DNA from: Glandiceps talaboti | Taxonomy: Eukaryota > Hemichordata > Enteropneusta > Spengelidae | DNA length: 64,000 bases | Assembly (NCBI RefSeq): GCF_964340395.1 | Contig: NC_135550.1 | Span: 22,376,676-22,440,675, forward strand | Reading direction: 5' to 3' | Shown: piece by piece, positions 31,794 through 43,500 of the stretch | Numbering within the stretch: the first letter of the stretch is position 1 | Layout: the number at the start of each line of letters is the position of its first letter | The notes under the pieces: model-generated | The model's input: the letters and a program-made list of their open reading frames with translations, nothing else | What the model was told of the DNA's origin: nothing | The model's database searches: none | Made by a program: the position numbers and the translations under genes

Positions 31794-32648
31794 GCCTCCC
31801 GTAAGGGAATCACTAATTATGCAAATAACTCATTAAACTAAAAAAACTATGGTAACAGGCTTTGTTTTTTGGACAAGCGTGCCTTCTTAGGTTAATGTAT
31901 GTAAGAGTGTATGATACTGCTTAATGCAGTCTTAAGATATAGCCTAATTACCGAAAATCATTAATTATGCAAATTATTCATTAACACTGTAAGGTACATC
32001 AACTAACTTTATAGGACATACACAATTTGTTATGGTTAATGTATGTATTGAATTGTATTGAAATTGAAGCATGCAGTCGTAAGATATAGCCTAATTACCA
32101 AGAATCATTAATTATGCAAATTATTCATTAACACTGAAAGGTACACCAACAAGCTTTACAGGACATATGCGATTGTTATGGTTAAGGTATGTACTAAATT
32201 ATGTTGAATTTGAAGTATATATTCTTAATATATAGCCTAATTACCAAAAATAATTAATTATGCAAATTATTCATTAACGCTGTAAGATACATCAACGAAT
32301 TTTATAGGACAAATGTATGTTGTTATGTTTAACGAATATACTAAATTATATTGAAATTGAAGTATGCAGTCTTAAGATATTGCGTAATTAGTTGATTTCA
32401 TTAATATGCAAATTTATCTAATTAAACATTAACAGATCTGGCTCAAAACCAAATCAGGTCTAGCTATTACCCTGAAGATTATATATCCCAAATTTCATTA
32501 CCATTGAGCCAGCCGATTTTTAGAAAATGATGACACAGACAGACAGACAGACAGACAGACACAGACAGACAGACAGACACACACACACACAGACACACAC
32601 ACAGACAGACATTCCCCTTTTAATACCTCCCGTACCCTTACGGGGGGT
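31794..32648. mobile_element. Microsatellite-tailed inverted-repeat element with internal 144-bp repeats
   Basis: The left end is CCTCCCGTAAGGG (31795-31807). The right end, ACCCTTACGGGGGGT (32634-32648), is its inverted copy with one mismatch over 13. The interior has four or five tandem units of about 143-146 bp (starting near 31938, 32083, 32226 and 32370), each with CCTAATTACC followed by ATTAATTATGCAAATTATTC. Then come TTGAGCCAGCCGATTTTTAG and CAGA/CACA repeats. The right end also forms its own small palindrome (ACCTCCCGTA/TACGGGGGGT). Copy 1 of the segmental duplication lacks the element. No protein is encoded. Confidence 0.75.
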
Positions 32649-33430
32649 AAAAACGATGGCTAGACTTGACAATAATACGATATGGCTGTATACCCAGACA
32701 ACACTGTCAGAATAATGGTAAATGATGTCTCTATCCTGTTGGTTATTCTTTTGATAATTTGAGAAGCAGATAAATGGAGAAACACGTACCACACTTGACA
32801 TATACGGTACACTAGAACTGCACTGATAGTTCACGAAATGACGAACAATGTCTAATTGTTAATAACAACTGTAGCTAGCAATTAGACTAATATACATATT
32901 GATAACCCAGTGGTCAGTGAGTTCACGTAAGATTTTGAGGCACATAGAAAGTCTTGTGGACAAAACCAATAATTTCAGAAGATGACGTAAACATTTGGGG
33001 ACATGAGGATTGAGTTTTACCCAACAGTCTGTTTCCGAAATCTTGGATATATTGCCAACAGCATGACTGTCCTCGAGCTCTCATATCAACACCAAATACC
33101 AAAATGACAAAACTGATAGAAACACGTGTTCCAAATGTGCCAGACATTTGAAATAAATTGGACAATCACTAGCCTGTTGCTCTCAATGACGTGTTAATTT
33201 GTATACACACCCTCACACCCGATTGGCCAATTTGTGACCACACAGGTTTGTTTGCTGTCCATTCAAAAAACCACAATCTTCCATCTTCCCCACCCTTTCA
33301 GTAGTGTGAGGATTCATCTGTTTTTGATGGTGTTATTCAGTTTCATTTAACTATATTCGGTCAAGAAATTTGATCTTTTAATAGTAACTTTTTAAAAACA
33401 TTTGATTGGTGTAAACCTGGTGTAAGCTGG

Positions 33431-33512
33431 GCTATAGTGCAGATATTGCACCAACTTAGTGCGTAGCAGTGGTGAGTGGAGCTCTCGTTTGATGCAATAT
33501 CAGCACTATAGC
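33431..33512. repeat. Hairpin-forming inverted repeat
   Basis: GCTATAGTGCAGATATTGCA (from 33431) pairs with TGCAATATCAGCACTATAGC (ending 33512) with one mismatch. The loop is about 40 bases, and weaker pairing extends about 18 bases outward. It could be a small foldback element or a structured transcript; neither can be decided here. Confidence 0.7.
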
Positions 33513-33810
33513 TCGACTCAAGTTCAGTAACCATTACATAATTGTAATTTTGTTTTACCACTGACTTCCTAGGACTCGTCAAAGTCGAAGGTCAAAGTCA
33601 AATTTAACACCATCCCTATTCAATATATATGGGAAAGGCAGTTTGTAGTGATGATTGGTATTGCTGTCATTCATTTTTCATTGGCAGCCGGACGTTGATT
33701 TAACACCATTTTTTTCGAAAAGGTCTGATTTTCTATTGTATTTTGTGCATGATTTTATTTATTTGTTTTTATGCCCCGCATGTCAATTTGCCCCATGGGT
33801 ATTAATAAAT

Positions 33811-33906
33811 TATCTTATCTTATCTTATCTTATCTTATCTTATCTTATCTTATCTTATCTTATCTTATCTTATCTTATCTTATCTTATCTTATCTTATCT
33901 TATCTT
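33811..33906. repeat. (TTATC)n pentamer array, possible LINE tail
   Basis: Nineteen near-perfect TTATC units follow a TTTTTATGCCCCGCATGTCA...ATTAATAAA stretch that resembles a non-LTR retrotransposon 3' end on the plus strand. Beyond 33906 the units degrade into TCGTC and TGATC words to about 34070. The array reads open as Leu-Ser-Tyr-Leu-Ile repeats, which is an artefact. Confidence 0.85.
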
Positions 33907-34297
33907 GTCTCGTTTTCGTCTCGTCTCGTTTCGTATCGTCTTGCCTTATCTGAGCTGATCTGATCTGATCTGATCTTGTCTGATCTGATCTATTCTCATC
34001 TCATTTCATCTCGTCTCGTCTCGTTTCGTCTTGTCTGATCTGATCTTATCTGATCCTATCTGATCTGATATCATTCCATCTCATCAACGACAGAACAAAT
34101 TCGTCATAAAAATAGCACATTTCCTTATATATCCACAGACCAGCAATACAACGTCTGTGACTTGATAAACCACCCACTATCAATGTTTTAGTCACGTGCA
34201 TCAGACCATCCTGTGTGCACTAGAAATATCATCAATTACTGGTATATGGTTTGATCGATTGTAAGCAAGACTTGGATTGGATATAATTGTAGCGATC

Positions 34298-34306
34298 TTG
34301 TTGTAG

Positions 34307-34364
<58 letters not shown>
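34298..34364. repeat. (TTG)n microsatellite (duplicate of 29388)
   Basis: TTG triplets with a single TAG near the start. This is the paralogous position of the tract in duplication copy 1. Confidence 0.95.
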
Positions 34365-34366
<2 letters not shown>

Positions 34367-34731
34367 TCTCCTCCTTGAATTCTTGTTTTTCTCTCTTGTT
34401 TTTTTCCTTTTTGATTAACAGAGAATTCAAATACAAGAAATAATGAATGGTTGAAGATGACTTGTTTTACTACAACTGCTTGAATTTCAGCCAGGAACAT
34501 TCCGTTTTCGAAAGTAATATTGTTTGCGATATGACCAACTTGTTGACATCATTTAGAGTAATAATAGTAGTAGCTCTTTCCAATTGTTCCTAAACATTGT
34601 ATTCTTTTCAAATACATGTAGTACTTGATAATCACAAGTACACATGAAGTAGGCATAACGTTCCAGTTATCATCAAACCTAAATAGTTATTGCTATCACC
34701 ATAAAGAAGATACAAGTTGTACCATGCTCAA

Positions 34732-34732
34732 A

Positions 34733-34770
<38 letters not shown>

Positions 34771-34911
34771 TAGACAGATAATATCATAATATTGCCTTCT
34801 CTTACGGATGGTAATGGGTCAACAACAAAGAGATATACATTGACACATACATACATACATACATACATACATACATACATACATACATACACACACATAC
34901 ACACACATACA

Positions 34912-34943
<32 letters not shown>

Positions 34944-35012
34944 ATACATACATACATACATACATATTACATACATACATACACACATACATACATACAT
35001 ACATACATACAT
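34732..35012. repeat. (AC)n and (CATA)n microsatellites with terminal motif
   Basis: AC repeats (34732-34768) are followed at about 34798 by CTCTTACGGATGGTAA. After a 45-bp copy of the duplicated flank comes a long ACAT/CATA array (about 34846-35012) with interruptions. Confidence 0.95.
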
Positions 35013-35489
35013 ACGGCAAAGACAAGTATTGTTGAAATAAACTCTTCCTATGCACGACAACCCGTGGCAAACAAATGTGATAATATCCACGTAGGACAAC
35101 ACGTGAACGATGTTAGGATGTTAGTCGTTTCGGAAACTGACGTCATAACATTGTGAGAGAAGTCACGTTGTACTTGGCTCTAAATTAACGTAAGAAGAAA
35201 GTTAATCAACGTAATTGTTTGAGTAATATGAATGATCAAAATGTAATTCTATCGTACTTGGGATTCATATCTTCATTATACTTCTGGATATACAAGACTG
35301 AATTACAGGTCCAGATGTATTACTTACTGAAGAATTAATCAAACCAACAGACAAACCGAAATTAAACTGAATGACGCTTGTCAGGACAAAAGATAAATGT
35401 TTGTTCCTACACACTATAACTGTTGGAATGCACAATTCTGAGTTATAGGTATCATACATAATGTACCCCATAATTGGAAAATTAATTAT

Positions 35490-35702
<213 letters not shown>

Positions 35703-35739
35703 TATGATTTATTAAAATCGATTTGTAAGATCTGCAGCT

Positions 35740-35774
35740 GGTTGTGGTCTCATAACGGCCACGAGACCACAACC
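35740..35774. other. Perfect 12-bp stem-loop
   Basis: GGTTGTGGTCTC (35740-35751) pairs exactly with GAGACCACAACC (35763-35774) across an 11-base loop. AAGATCT words lie on both sides. It is not followed by a T run and there is no gene nearby, so I do not call it a terminator. Confidence 0.8.
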
Positions 35775-36351
35775 TAAGATCTCTAGATCGCAGCGGCCTC
35801 TTGTAAAAAACACATACAGTGTAAATGGTCCTCAGACGCACCAAACTGCAAAAGGTTGTACTTTACTTTAGCACATGTCGAGGTGTCGATCACGTTGTAT
35901 GTCACATGTCTAAGTAGGAGTACAAGTAGATCATTAACGCGACAGCCCACTTGCGGCAAGTTAACAAGAAGGTGTTTTCGAACACGTTTCCGTAAACGAG
36001 AATACATGTACGCAATATACGGAGAAAATGGCGAACATTTATATTTAGATATTATTCTCCAATATGTATCTTCGTTCAGCCCAGGAAAATGTGAGTGACC
36101 TAAGGGACCTTGTCAATACAAGTCACTGGACGAGTACTGACAAACCCGTAAGTCGTGAGTATTTCTGGTTTGAGTGAAGAAAAATATGAAAATTGGGGGG
36201 GGGGGGGGTTGATTTTGAACTTTTTTGTAATTGGTTTGGGAACCTTCACTAAACCAGTCACGTGTTTAATTACTATGGTTACGATGTTGTAAAAAAGTGT
36301 GTTTACAGTGCAATAGTTATACTTTGATGTTACAGGTTGTATCTTCTTCAC

Positions 36352-36948
36352 TAGTCTATCAGCTAGCCCTCGGATGTTCTTCCGATAAAATACGACACAC
36401 AGCCGAACAACGCTATCGAGGTTGGAACATCCTAGTCTATCAGCTAGCCCTCGGATGTTCTTCCGATAAAATACGACACACAGCCGAACAACGCTATCGA
36501 GGATGGAACATCCGAGGTCTAGCGAATGTCATCAGGATATAAATAACTGCCAATCAGAGAACCGTATTAGCGATAAGCACAAACAGAGGACAATAGCTAA
36601 ATTTCCATGCATATTCATCTTAAGGAGGGGCTTGTAAAAATAACCACCAATGCGTTAACTAAAATGTGTGAATGACAACGTCTACACACTCATCAAACAC
36701 AATTACCATAAACTGATAAGACATTGTAATGACATAAATGTGTTTGTCAACACCTGCATGCAGAGATTGAATATATTAAAGTATATATATGCATATATGG
36801 CCCAACCCACCGCTTATCGTAATCTCAATGGAATGTCCGGTCTGAAAATGACATTCGCTAGACTGTTCGGGCAAGCCCTCACATGCGAACTTCGTTCGCT
36901 TATAGTTATAGCATCGAAAGAAAGCCCGAACGTCTAGCAGCAAGACTA
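36352..36948. mobile_element. Non-autonomous DNA transposon with 9-bp target duplication
   Basis: CTTCTTCAC occurs directly on both sides (36343-36351 and 36949-36957) and only once at the same place in the intact tandem unit near 39.1 kb. The ends are imperfect inverted repeats of about 37 bp: left TAGTCTATCAGCTAG..., right (reverse strand) TAGTCTTGCTGCTAG..., both with TCGG or TTCGG and TTCTT-CGAT further in. The left 81 bp is tandemly duplicated (36352 and 36433). An internal perfect 16-bp inverted pair GTCTAGCGAATGTCAT lies at 36517-36532 and 36848-36863. A 9-bp duplication suggests a Mutator-like family. No transposase is present. Confidence 0.85.
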
Positions 36949-38238
36949 CTTCTTCACCCACGGAGTGACAAAGACTGGTCATTTACCAGAAATAGTTAGT
37001 AGTTACCAATGACACTTTCCAACACTGTCCCTACTTTGAGGCAAGTGGGGTGCATGGTAACCAGTGTTCGTGAAACACATTTGCTCTCATTCACGTGGAC
37101 TCTCAGACTCCATAGGCCAGTCTAAACATATAGTTGAAATGAACACACTCTACGCCACGTGATCTTGACTAGCTATGAACAAACACATTTTTGAAGACTG
37201 ATTTAAGTTAAGTATTTTAAAGAAACAACCCCATATCATATGTATCCACAAACACTCGTGTTACCAGTATTAACGAAAACTAATAAAATGGCAAAGGAAT
37301 GAGAAATAAAAACATTGAATTAGGTCTCTCCCTATCTTGTAATAAAATTATAATATTACAACTTTTGTCATACCCGGCCCACTATCACGTGTTATAGGTA
37401 GTATCCAATATGATTCAAGTCCGTCTGCTTGAAGCTCCGGTTTAGATTATCTGTTCTGTTCATTCGAATCGATGGAGTAACGGCCGTCAGACGTATCTTG
37501 TACCAGTCTATCGTTGAAATGTGGCAGGTATGTACTCCGTGTATTAGATTGTATATGGTTTCTCTGAGTGAAGAAAAATATGAAAATCGGGGAGGGCTTC
37601 ATTTCGAACTTCGTTTTTGTAATTGGTTTGGGAACCTTGACTGAACCAGTAACGTGTTCAGTTACTATGGTTACGATGTTATAAATAAGTGTGTTTACGG
37701 TGCAATACTTTGATGTTGCGGGTTGTATCTTCCTCACCCACGATCTGACAAAGACTGGTCATGTATACGTACCAGAAATAGATATATATTACTTTTATTT
37801 GAAAAATAAATAGCAACGAATAATGTACTAGTATTTTGGTTGCTCCAGACATTCTAATATATTATCACTCTCATTGACTAAATATGCCTATCTGACCTTC
37901 TCGGCAAAACATTACCATAGAAACATCAAAACGTCAAGAATGACTTTTTGAATATTGAAAAATTATTTCACTAGTAAGTACCTTTCTAATTCTTTCTCCA
38001 AAATTGGTTTCAATGGACAGCATATGTTGGGATCACGATATCCTCTACACCAACTATTCCAGTGCTGGGCTATGTATATCGTTTTGCAATCTGAATAAAA
38101 TCTGATATTGTGAAAGTCGATAGATCATGTCTTTATTTACCACTATTTCCATCGTTTTGTGTGTTCCTGGTGATCGTCGCCTTCCCAAGGTAAATAAAGA
38201 TATCGAGCCGCTTTCCCCACATCAGATTTTAATCACAG

Positions 38239-38408
38239 ATTGATCGTTTTGTTGATGTCTGCCATCGGCATTTCAACTGTATATTACTTAGCATTGTCTA
38301 TCGTGCTATTTTGGATTGACAATTTCAGAAGAATTTGTCAGTTAGTTCATGCACCTGTAGTTACAAATGACACTTTCCAACGCTGCCCATACTTTGAGAC
38401 AACAACAG
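38239..38408 (+). CDS. Possible exon with one membrane segment (tandem unit copy A)
   Basis: An acceptor-like TTTTAATCACAG precedes 38239, and a donor-like ACAACAG/GTGGGT follows 38408. Between them a frame reads LIVLLMSAIGISTVYYLALS plus IVLFW, a clear hydrophobic span, then a polar stretch with three Cys after it. The frame begins with TTG, so if it is real it is an internal exon (phase 1 at both ends) and not a start. The same 170-bp exon is conserved in the next unit. No family is recognised and no partner exon is proven. Confidence 0.3.
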
Positions 38409-39614
38409 GTGGGTGCATGGGTAACCAGTGTTCGTGAAAGACATTGCTCTCATTCACGTGGACTCTCAGACGACATAGGCCAGTCTAAACACATAGTTGA
38501 AATGAACACACTCTACGCCACGTGATCTTGACTAGCTATCAACAAACACATTTTTGAAGACTGATTTAAGTTAAGTGTTTTAAAGAAACAACCCCACATC
38601 ATATGTATCCACAAACACTCGTGTTACCAGTATTAACGAAAACTAATAAAATGGCAAAGGAATGAGAAATAAAAACATTGAATTAGGTCTCTCCCTATCT
38701 TGTAATAAAATTATAATATAACAACTTTTGTCATACCCGGCCCACTTATCACGTGTTATAGGTAGTATCCAATAGGATTCAAGTCCGTCTGCTTAAAACT
38801 CGAGTTTAAATAGATCATTTGTTCTGTTCATTCGAATCGGTGGAGTAACGGCAGTCAGACGTATCTTGTACCAATCTATCGTTGAAAAGTGGCAGGTATG
38901 TACTCCGTGTATTAGATTGTATATGGTTTCTCTGAGTGAAGAAAAATATGAAAATCGGGGGGGGGGGGGCTTCATTTCGAACTTTTTTTTGTAATTGGTT
39001 TGGGAACCTTGACTGAATCAGTAACGTGTTCAGTTACTATGGTTACCATGTTATAAATAAGTGTGTTTACGGTGCAATACTTTGATGTTGCGAGTTGTAT
39101 CTTCTTCACCCACGATCTGACAAAGACTGGCCATGTATACATACCAGAAATAGATATATATTACTTTATTTGAAAAAAAATAGCAACGAATAATGTACTA
39201 GTATTTTGGTTGCTCCAGACATTCTAATATATTATCACTCTCATTGACTAAATATGCCCATCTGACCTTCTGGGCAAAACATTACCAAAGAAACATCAAA
39301 ACGTCACGAATGACCTTTCGAATATTGAAAAATTATTTCACTTGTAAGGACCTTTTCTAATTCTTTCTCCAAAATTGGTTTCGATGGACAGCATATATTG
39401 GGATTACGATATCCTCTACAACAACTACTCCAATAATGGGCTATGTATATCGTTTTGCAATCTGATTAAAATCTGATGTGATGAAAGCGGATAGATGTCT
39501 TTATTTACCTCTATTTCCATCGTTTTGTGTCGTGTTTTGTTCCTGGTGATCGTCGTCTTCCCAAGGTAAATAAAGACATCGAGCCGCTTTCCCCACATCA
39601 GATTTTAATCACAG

Positions 39615-39784
39615 ATTGATCGTTTTGTTGATGTCTGCCATCGGCATTTCAACTGTATATTACTTAGCATTGTCTATCGTGCTATTTTGGATTGACAATT
39701 TCAGAAGAATTTGTCAGTTAGTTCATGCACCTGTAGTTACAAATGACACTTTCCAACGCTGCCCATACTTTCAGTCAACAACAG
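39615..39784 (+). CDS. Possible exon with one membrane segment (tandem unit copy B)
   Basis: This duplicate of 38239-38408 keeps the acceptor, the donor, the length and the frame. By eye only two adjacent residues differ (Glu-Thr to Gln-Ser in PYFETTT against PYFQSTT). The conservation could simply reflect recent duplication of the whole unit, since the non-coding parts are equally similar. Confidence 0.3.
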
Positions 39785-40263
39785 GTGGGTGCATGGGTAA
39801 CCAGTGTTCGTGAAAGACATTTGCTCTCATTCACGTGGACTCTCAGACTACATACGCCAGTCTAAACATATAGTTGAAATGAACACACTCTACGCCACGT
39901 GATCTTGACTAGCTATCAACAAACACATTTTTTTGAAGACTGATTTAAGTTAAGTATTTTAAAGAAACAACCCCATATCATATGTATCCACAAACACTCG
40001 TGTTACCAGTACTAACCAAAACTAATAAAAACCAATAGTGAGGTTAATGCAGCTGACACCCCACCAGATGTCGCCTGCTGCAACAGGAGAAACAGGTGAA
40101 GCCGGAGCCAGCTGATCCGGTATTTGCACCTGTTATCCCTGCTCTAAAACCGAAAAGCAGCTCAGGCGATTCAAGTTTTTAACCCAGGTGTAGTGAATTG
40201 TTATATTGACCCTCAAGGCGTTTTTATCCGATAGTTTCAAATTTGCATTTATTATATTCACAG

Positions 40264-40379
40264 GCACGGCAGCCACTACAGATACAAAAACAGGTATAGC
40301 TGGCACCGCTGCTAAAAGTGTTGTAGAAGTTAATATACCAGAGGTTATTAGTATGGCTTTATTCACTCCATTTATATGA
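40264..40379 (+). CDS. Possible Ala/Thr-rich terminal exon
   Basis: After an acceptor-like TTATATTCACAG a phase-2 frame reads TAATTDTKTGIAGTAAKSVV and continues for 37 codons to TGA. A second acceptor-like stretch (TTAGTCACAG at about 40645) is followed by the similar TTATLITHHVISLL. The bias to Ala, Thr and Gly is unlike the AT-rich surroundings. No family is recognised, and it may be decayed. Confidence 0.2.
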
Positions 40380-40507
40380 TCTCCTGTAAATGTTACAAAC
40401 CCGTTCCAGATACTTTGTATCTTTCACTAATCATATCTTATATAATTTTAGTATATATTCTTTATGTAAGTAGAAGTATATATGTAAGTCTTTTTCAATA
40501 TTATCTT

Positions 40508-40589
40508 TGTATGTATGTATGTATGTATGTATGTATGTATGTATGTATGTATGTATGTATGTATGTATGTATGTATGTATGTATGTATG
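40508..40589. repeat. (GTAT)n microsatellite
   Basis: About twenty uninterrupted TATG units. The overlapping 116-codon frame is a repeat artefact. Confidence 0.95.
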
Positions 40590-43500
40590 TCAATTACGGT
40601 TCATCTGGTCTACAATTACCTATCGGTTCTTTTTGCTTAGTCACAGGCACAACAGCCACTCTAATTACTCACCATGTAATTAGTCTGCTCTCTGTCACGG
40701 TGGGAGGAGGAAGGGCCAATGGTTGAGGGCGCTCAGTAGAACTAACTCGTAAATAAGGCAGTCATCATACAGTAAAGGTGGTTTATTAAAACCAACATAA
40801 GGACACGTAAAATTGATTTAGAAAAAAACACACCAGATTTTCAAATCATCTCTTTATTACATAGAACCTTTTAGGTAGCAAAAAAAGGAAACAAACAAAA
40901 AACAAATGTTTGGAAAGAAAGAACGTAAACAGTAAACAGTAAACAAAAACAATTATTTGTAAAAAAAAAAAAATGGTCAATTTCAAGCCCCTGTGGTGTA
41001 ATTAAGTTATAAACCACCCCTGGGAGGCTCCCCAGGGTATTCAGAAGTTCTGGTTTAGAAACCCTTATTAATATAAAGTGATTTCCAAAACAGACATGGC
41101 GAGTGCAGTTGGTAACTGACATTGAAGTGTGACGTCACCCTGAGGTGGCCATCGCTCTTAAATGACATTTACCGAGTCCGCTGTCCCAGCTGCAAATGCT
41201 GTCATTGTGTTTGAGAAAGCTTGAAGTTAGGCTCAGGGTTTGTTTGGTTTTTTGGGCTGTTTTTTTTTTTTTTTTGGGGGGGGGGGGGGGCTGAGGGGGC
41301 TGATATGAAATCTGGTCTAAAACAAGCGTTATATATGCTACTAAATGTGACAATTTACCCTGGCTAGCTAGAATGCTCGGATTGCGTGTCTCCTGCTATG
41401 TCACAATTGAATGACGTCGCTTTGCACATTTTGTTATCAACACTAACTTGTGAAGTACTAGCTCTAGTCTGTGACGCAACGAGTAGAAAGTCGTGCTAAA
41501 TATAGTTATAGGTGGTTTATGTTGGTGGTACTTCACTCGCGAGTCTGTATTTTTTTTTTTATATAAAATGCTAAAGTGAACAATAGCTCATAAGATGTGA
41601 CCAGGTCATACACAGATATAAGCAGCAAAGCACTATATAAGTAAATCTCATGAGCCAAAGCAGTGGTTCACAGCAGCTTAGGAGTACAATAGAGAATTTT
41701 CTGTTTCTTTAGGGTGTTGAATAAGGGAATGAAAACAACTTTGTTAAAATAGATACAAACACGTAAGAATATCTTATTTAAACATTCTTACGGTGTACTG
41801 TTGGGTCCAACTAAACGACGAAAACCTAGCATGTCGGGAACGGTTTCATTCTACACTTTACTGGCTTATATCCTACCTTTCGTCATAAGAAACACTCTCG
41901 AATACCACATATCCCCAGTTGTGTGAAATTTGGAATGCATATTATCTATCTACTTTACCTTGTTTGGTGCGTGGTCTGAAACTTTACATAGTATACCACT
42001 GAGATATGAGGTAAGCTTACCGTTATCTGGAGCTGTTACAATACATTTGACAACTGGTTGACTTCTTTCACGATAAGATAAATAGCAAATCCGCCATATG
42101 GAGTTGTGATCTATCTATATGACACTGAGAGTCTCTGGTGCTAGTAGCATCAGGTTTTGATTCTACAGTATTCAATATCTCGTACCTACAAGCAATGTTG
42201 ATTTTGTATATGCCAAATGGTTTTCTAGTACAGTCAACAGTCTTTGCATAACTTAACCATAGCTTATTTGTCGGCGGGTATTTGACACCACAAATACCTC
42301 GACTGTCAACTACCTTTTGGTGCTTCTCATTTTGACAATAAACATTGAATTTTACATGTGTGTCTTTCATGGAGCTCTCAACCTTGCTGTAGACATTTCG
42401 ACTTTCAATTCCCACTTCATCCCCCTTTTCACGGTCACGGTCGTTCTACTTACCAGCTGCATTTTCCGTACTACCGCTTGTCGGTTGATGAGAAGCCTCT
42501 TTCGACAACGCTTTTGACAATCCACTTTGAAAGATCTCATAGACAGATAACGGTCGACGTTTAGGTACACAGAAATCTACTATACTAAACGAATTAAAAC
42601 TAATGCAGTGGCTTGGAAGACCAATAACTTCCCCGAGAGACTGTAGCCATTACTATATACTGATGTGTTTCCAGGAAAAGAAAACAAGCAATTTGCAAGA
42701 AAATGTGAAGTAATTTTAAAGTGCTGTCGTGACACTGATTAGTTATTCTAAGTTACTATATTCGCAAGATTTCAGCTTCAACATCAAAATGGAGCAAGTT
42801 TAGCATACCTTCCAATGCCCCACAAAACATATGGTAATACATACATATAGTAATTGGTATTTTGATTAGCTGTATGTATTGGTATATTGAATCCTGCATT
42901 GTCATTAAACCTGCAATTCAATTGCCTTCTTTTCATGAAGCCATTCGACCGATTGAATTGAAACTTTCATTATACTTTTGTAACCCACGACCTTACTACG
43001 TCACGGAGAGTTTGTAAACTAATTTCTAATCGGTATTGTGGGTTCCATCTCAGATTTACTGTAAATGTGTAACAAACACCAATAATCCCAAATATGCCTA
43101 TCAACAATTACCATATCCATACTAACAGCATGTTTACTTGATGGTATACACATAGATATGTCAATGAAATTACATAAACCATAGGTGGGACAAAACAAAA
43201 GACACCAGATATGCAAATGATTAATCAGTTTATTGTTTTTCACGTTTTCATTTAATGGTTTCTGCCAAAAAACTCAAATTCACTTCACTACATTACAGGT
43301 AGATATTTACTACATTATCGGTTAGAAAATGTTACTACACGTTATCTGTCAATTGACACATTATCTTATGTTTTACTGCGTTATCGGTAGATTTTTACTA
43401 CATTATCCGGTTGATACTGTAACAGTGCGTCGCACAAAAAGAAAACAACATTTTCCCTGGCTTTTCATTTCCAGATGCCCTTTACTGTAATTTCCCCTTT

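Larger units (their letters stand above)
30176..34846. repeat. Segmental duplication, copy 2, with insertions
   Basis: This is the direct copy of 28020-30103. It is expanded by about 470 bp of unrelated sequence (about 30345-30810), by the microsatellite-tailed element at 31794-32648, and by about 1.3 kb (about 32700-33990) that holds a hairpin and a TTATC tail. Copy 1 gives the empty state for these positions, so insertion into copy 2 is more likely than deletion, at least for the delimited element. Confidence 0.8.
36090..40025. repeat. Tandem array of about 1.37-kb units
   Basis: The landmark GACACTTTCC occurs at 37011, 38369 and 39745, giving unit lengths of 1358 and 1376 bp. Two full units (about 37000-38370 and 38370-39745) are flanked by a partial unit at the left (36090-36351, resuming at 36949) and a truncated one at the right that ends near 40025. 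By eye the two full units are nearly identical. Each contains a GAAAAATATGAAAATCGGGG stretch and a G homopolymer of variable length. The left partial unit is split by a transposon. High identity suggests recent duplication or homogenisation. Confidence 0.9.

Noticed and set aside
31800-32400. Regularly spaced repeats considered as a CRISPR-like array
   Set aside because: The whole 144-bp unit is repeated with gradual divergence, with no constant-repeat and unique-spacer pattern, and the DNA is animal.
32923-33165. 80-codon minus-strand frame with a signal-peptide-like start and later Cys residues
   Set aside because: The hydrophobic stretch is weak, the Cys spacing fits no family I know, and it lies in sequence absent from duplication copy 1. 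Not enough for a call.
35740-35774. Stem-loop considered as a transcription terminator or riboswitch
   Set aside because: No adjacent gene and no T run, and such bacterial signals do not apply in an animal genome.
42317-42570. Minus-strand GTAAGT donor near 42.45 kb with an open frame upstream
   Set aside because: Only one junction is credible. No acceptor or partner exon could be paired with it and two frames are equally open.
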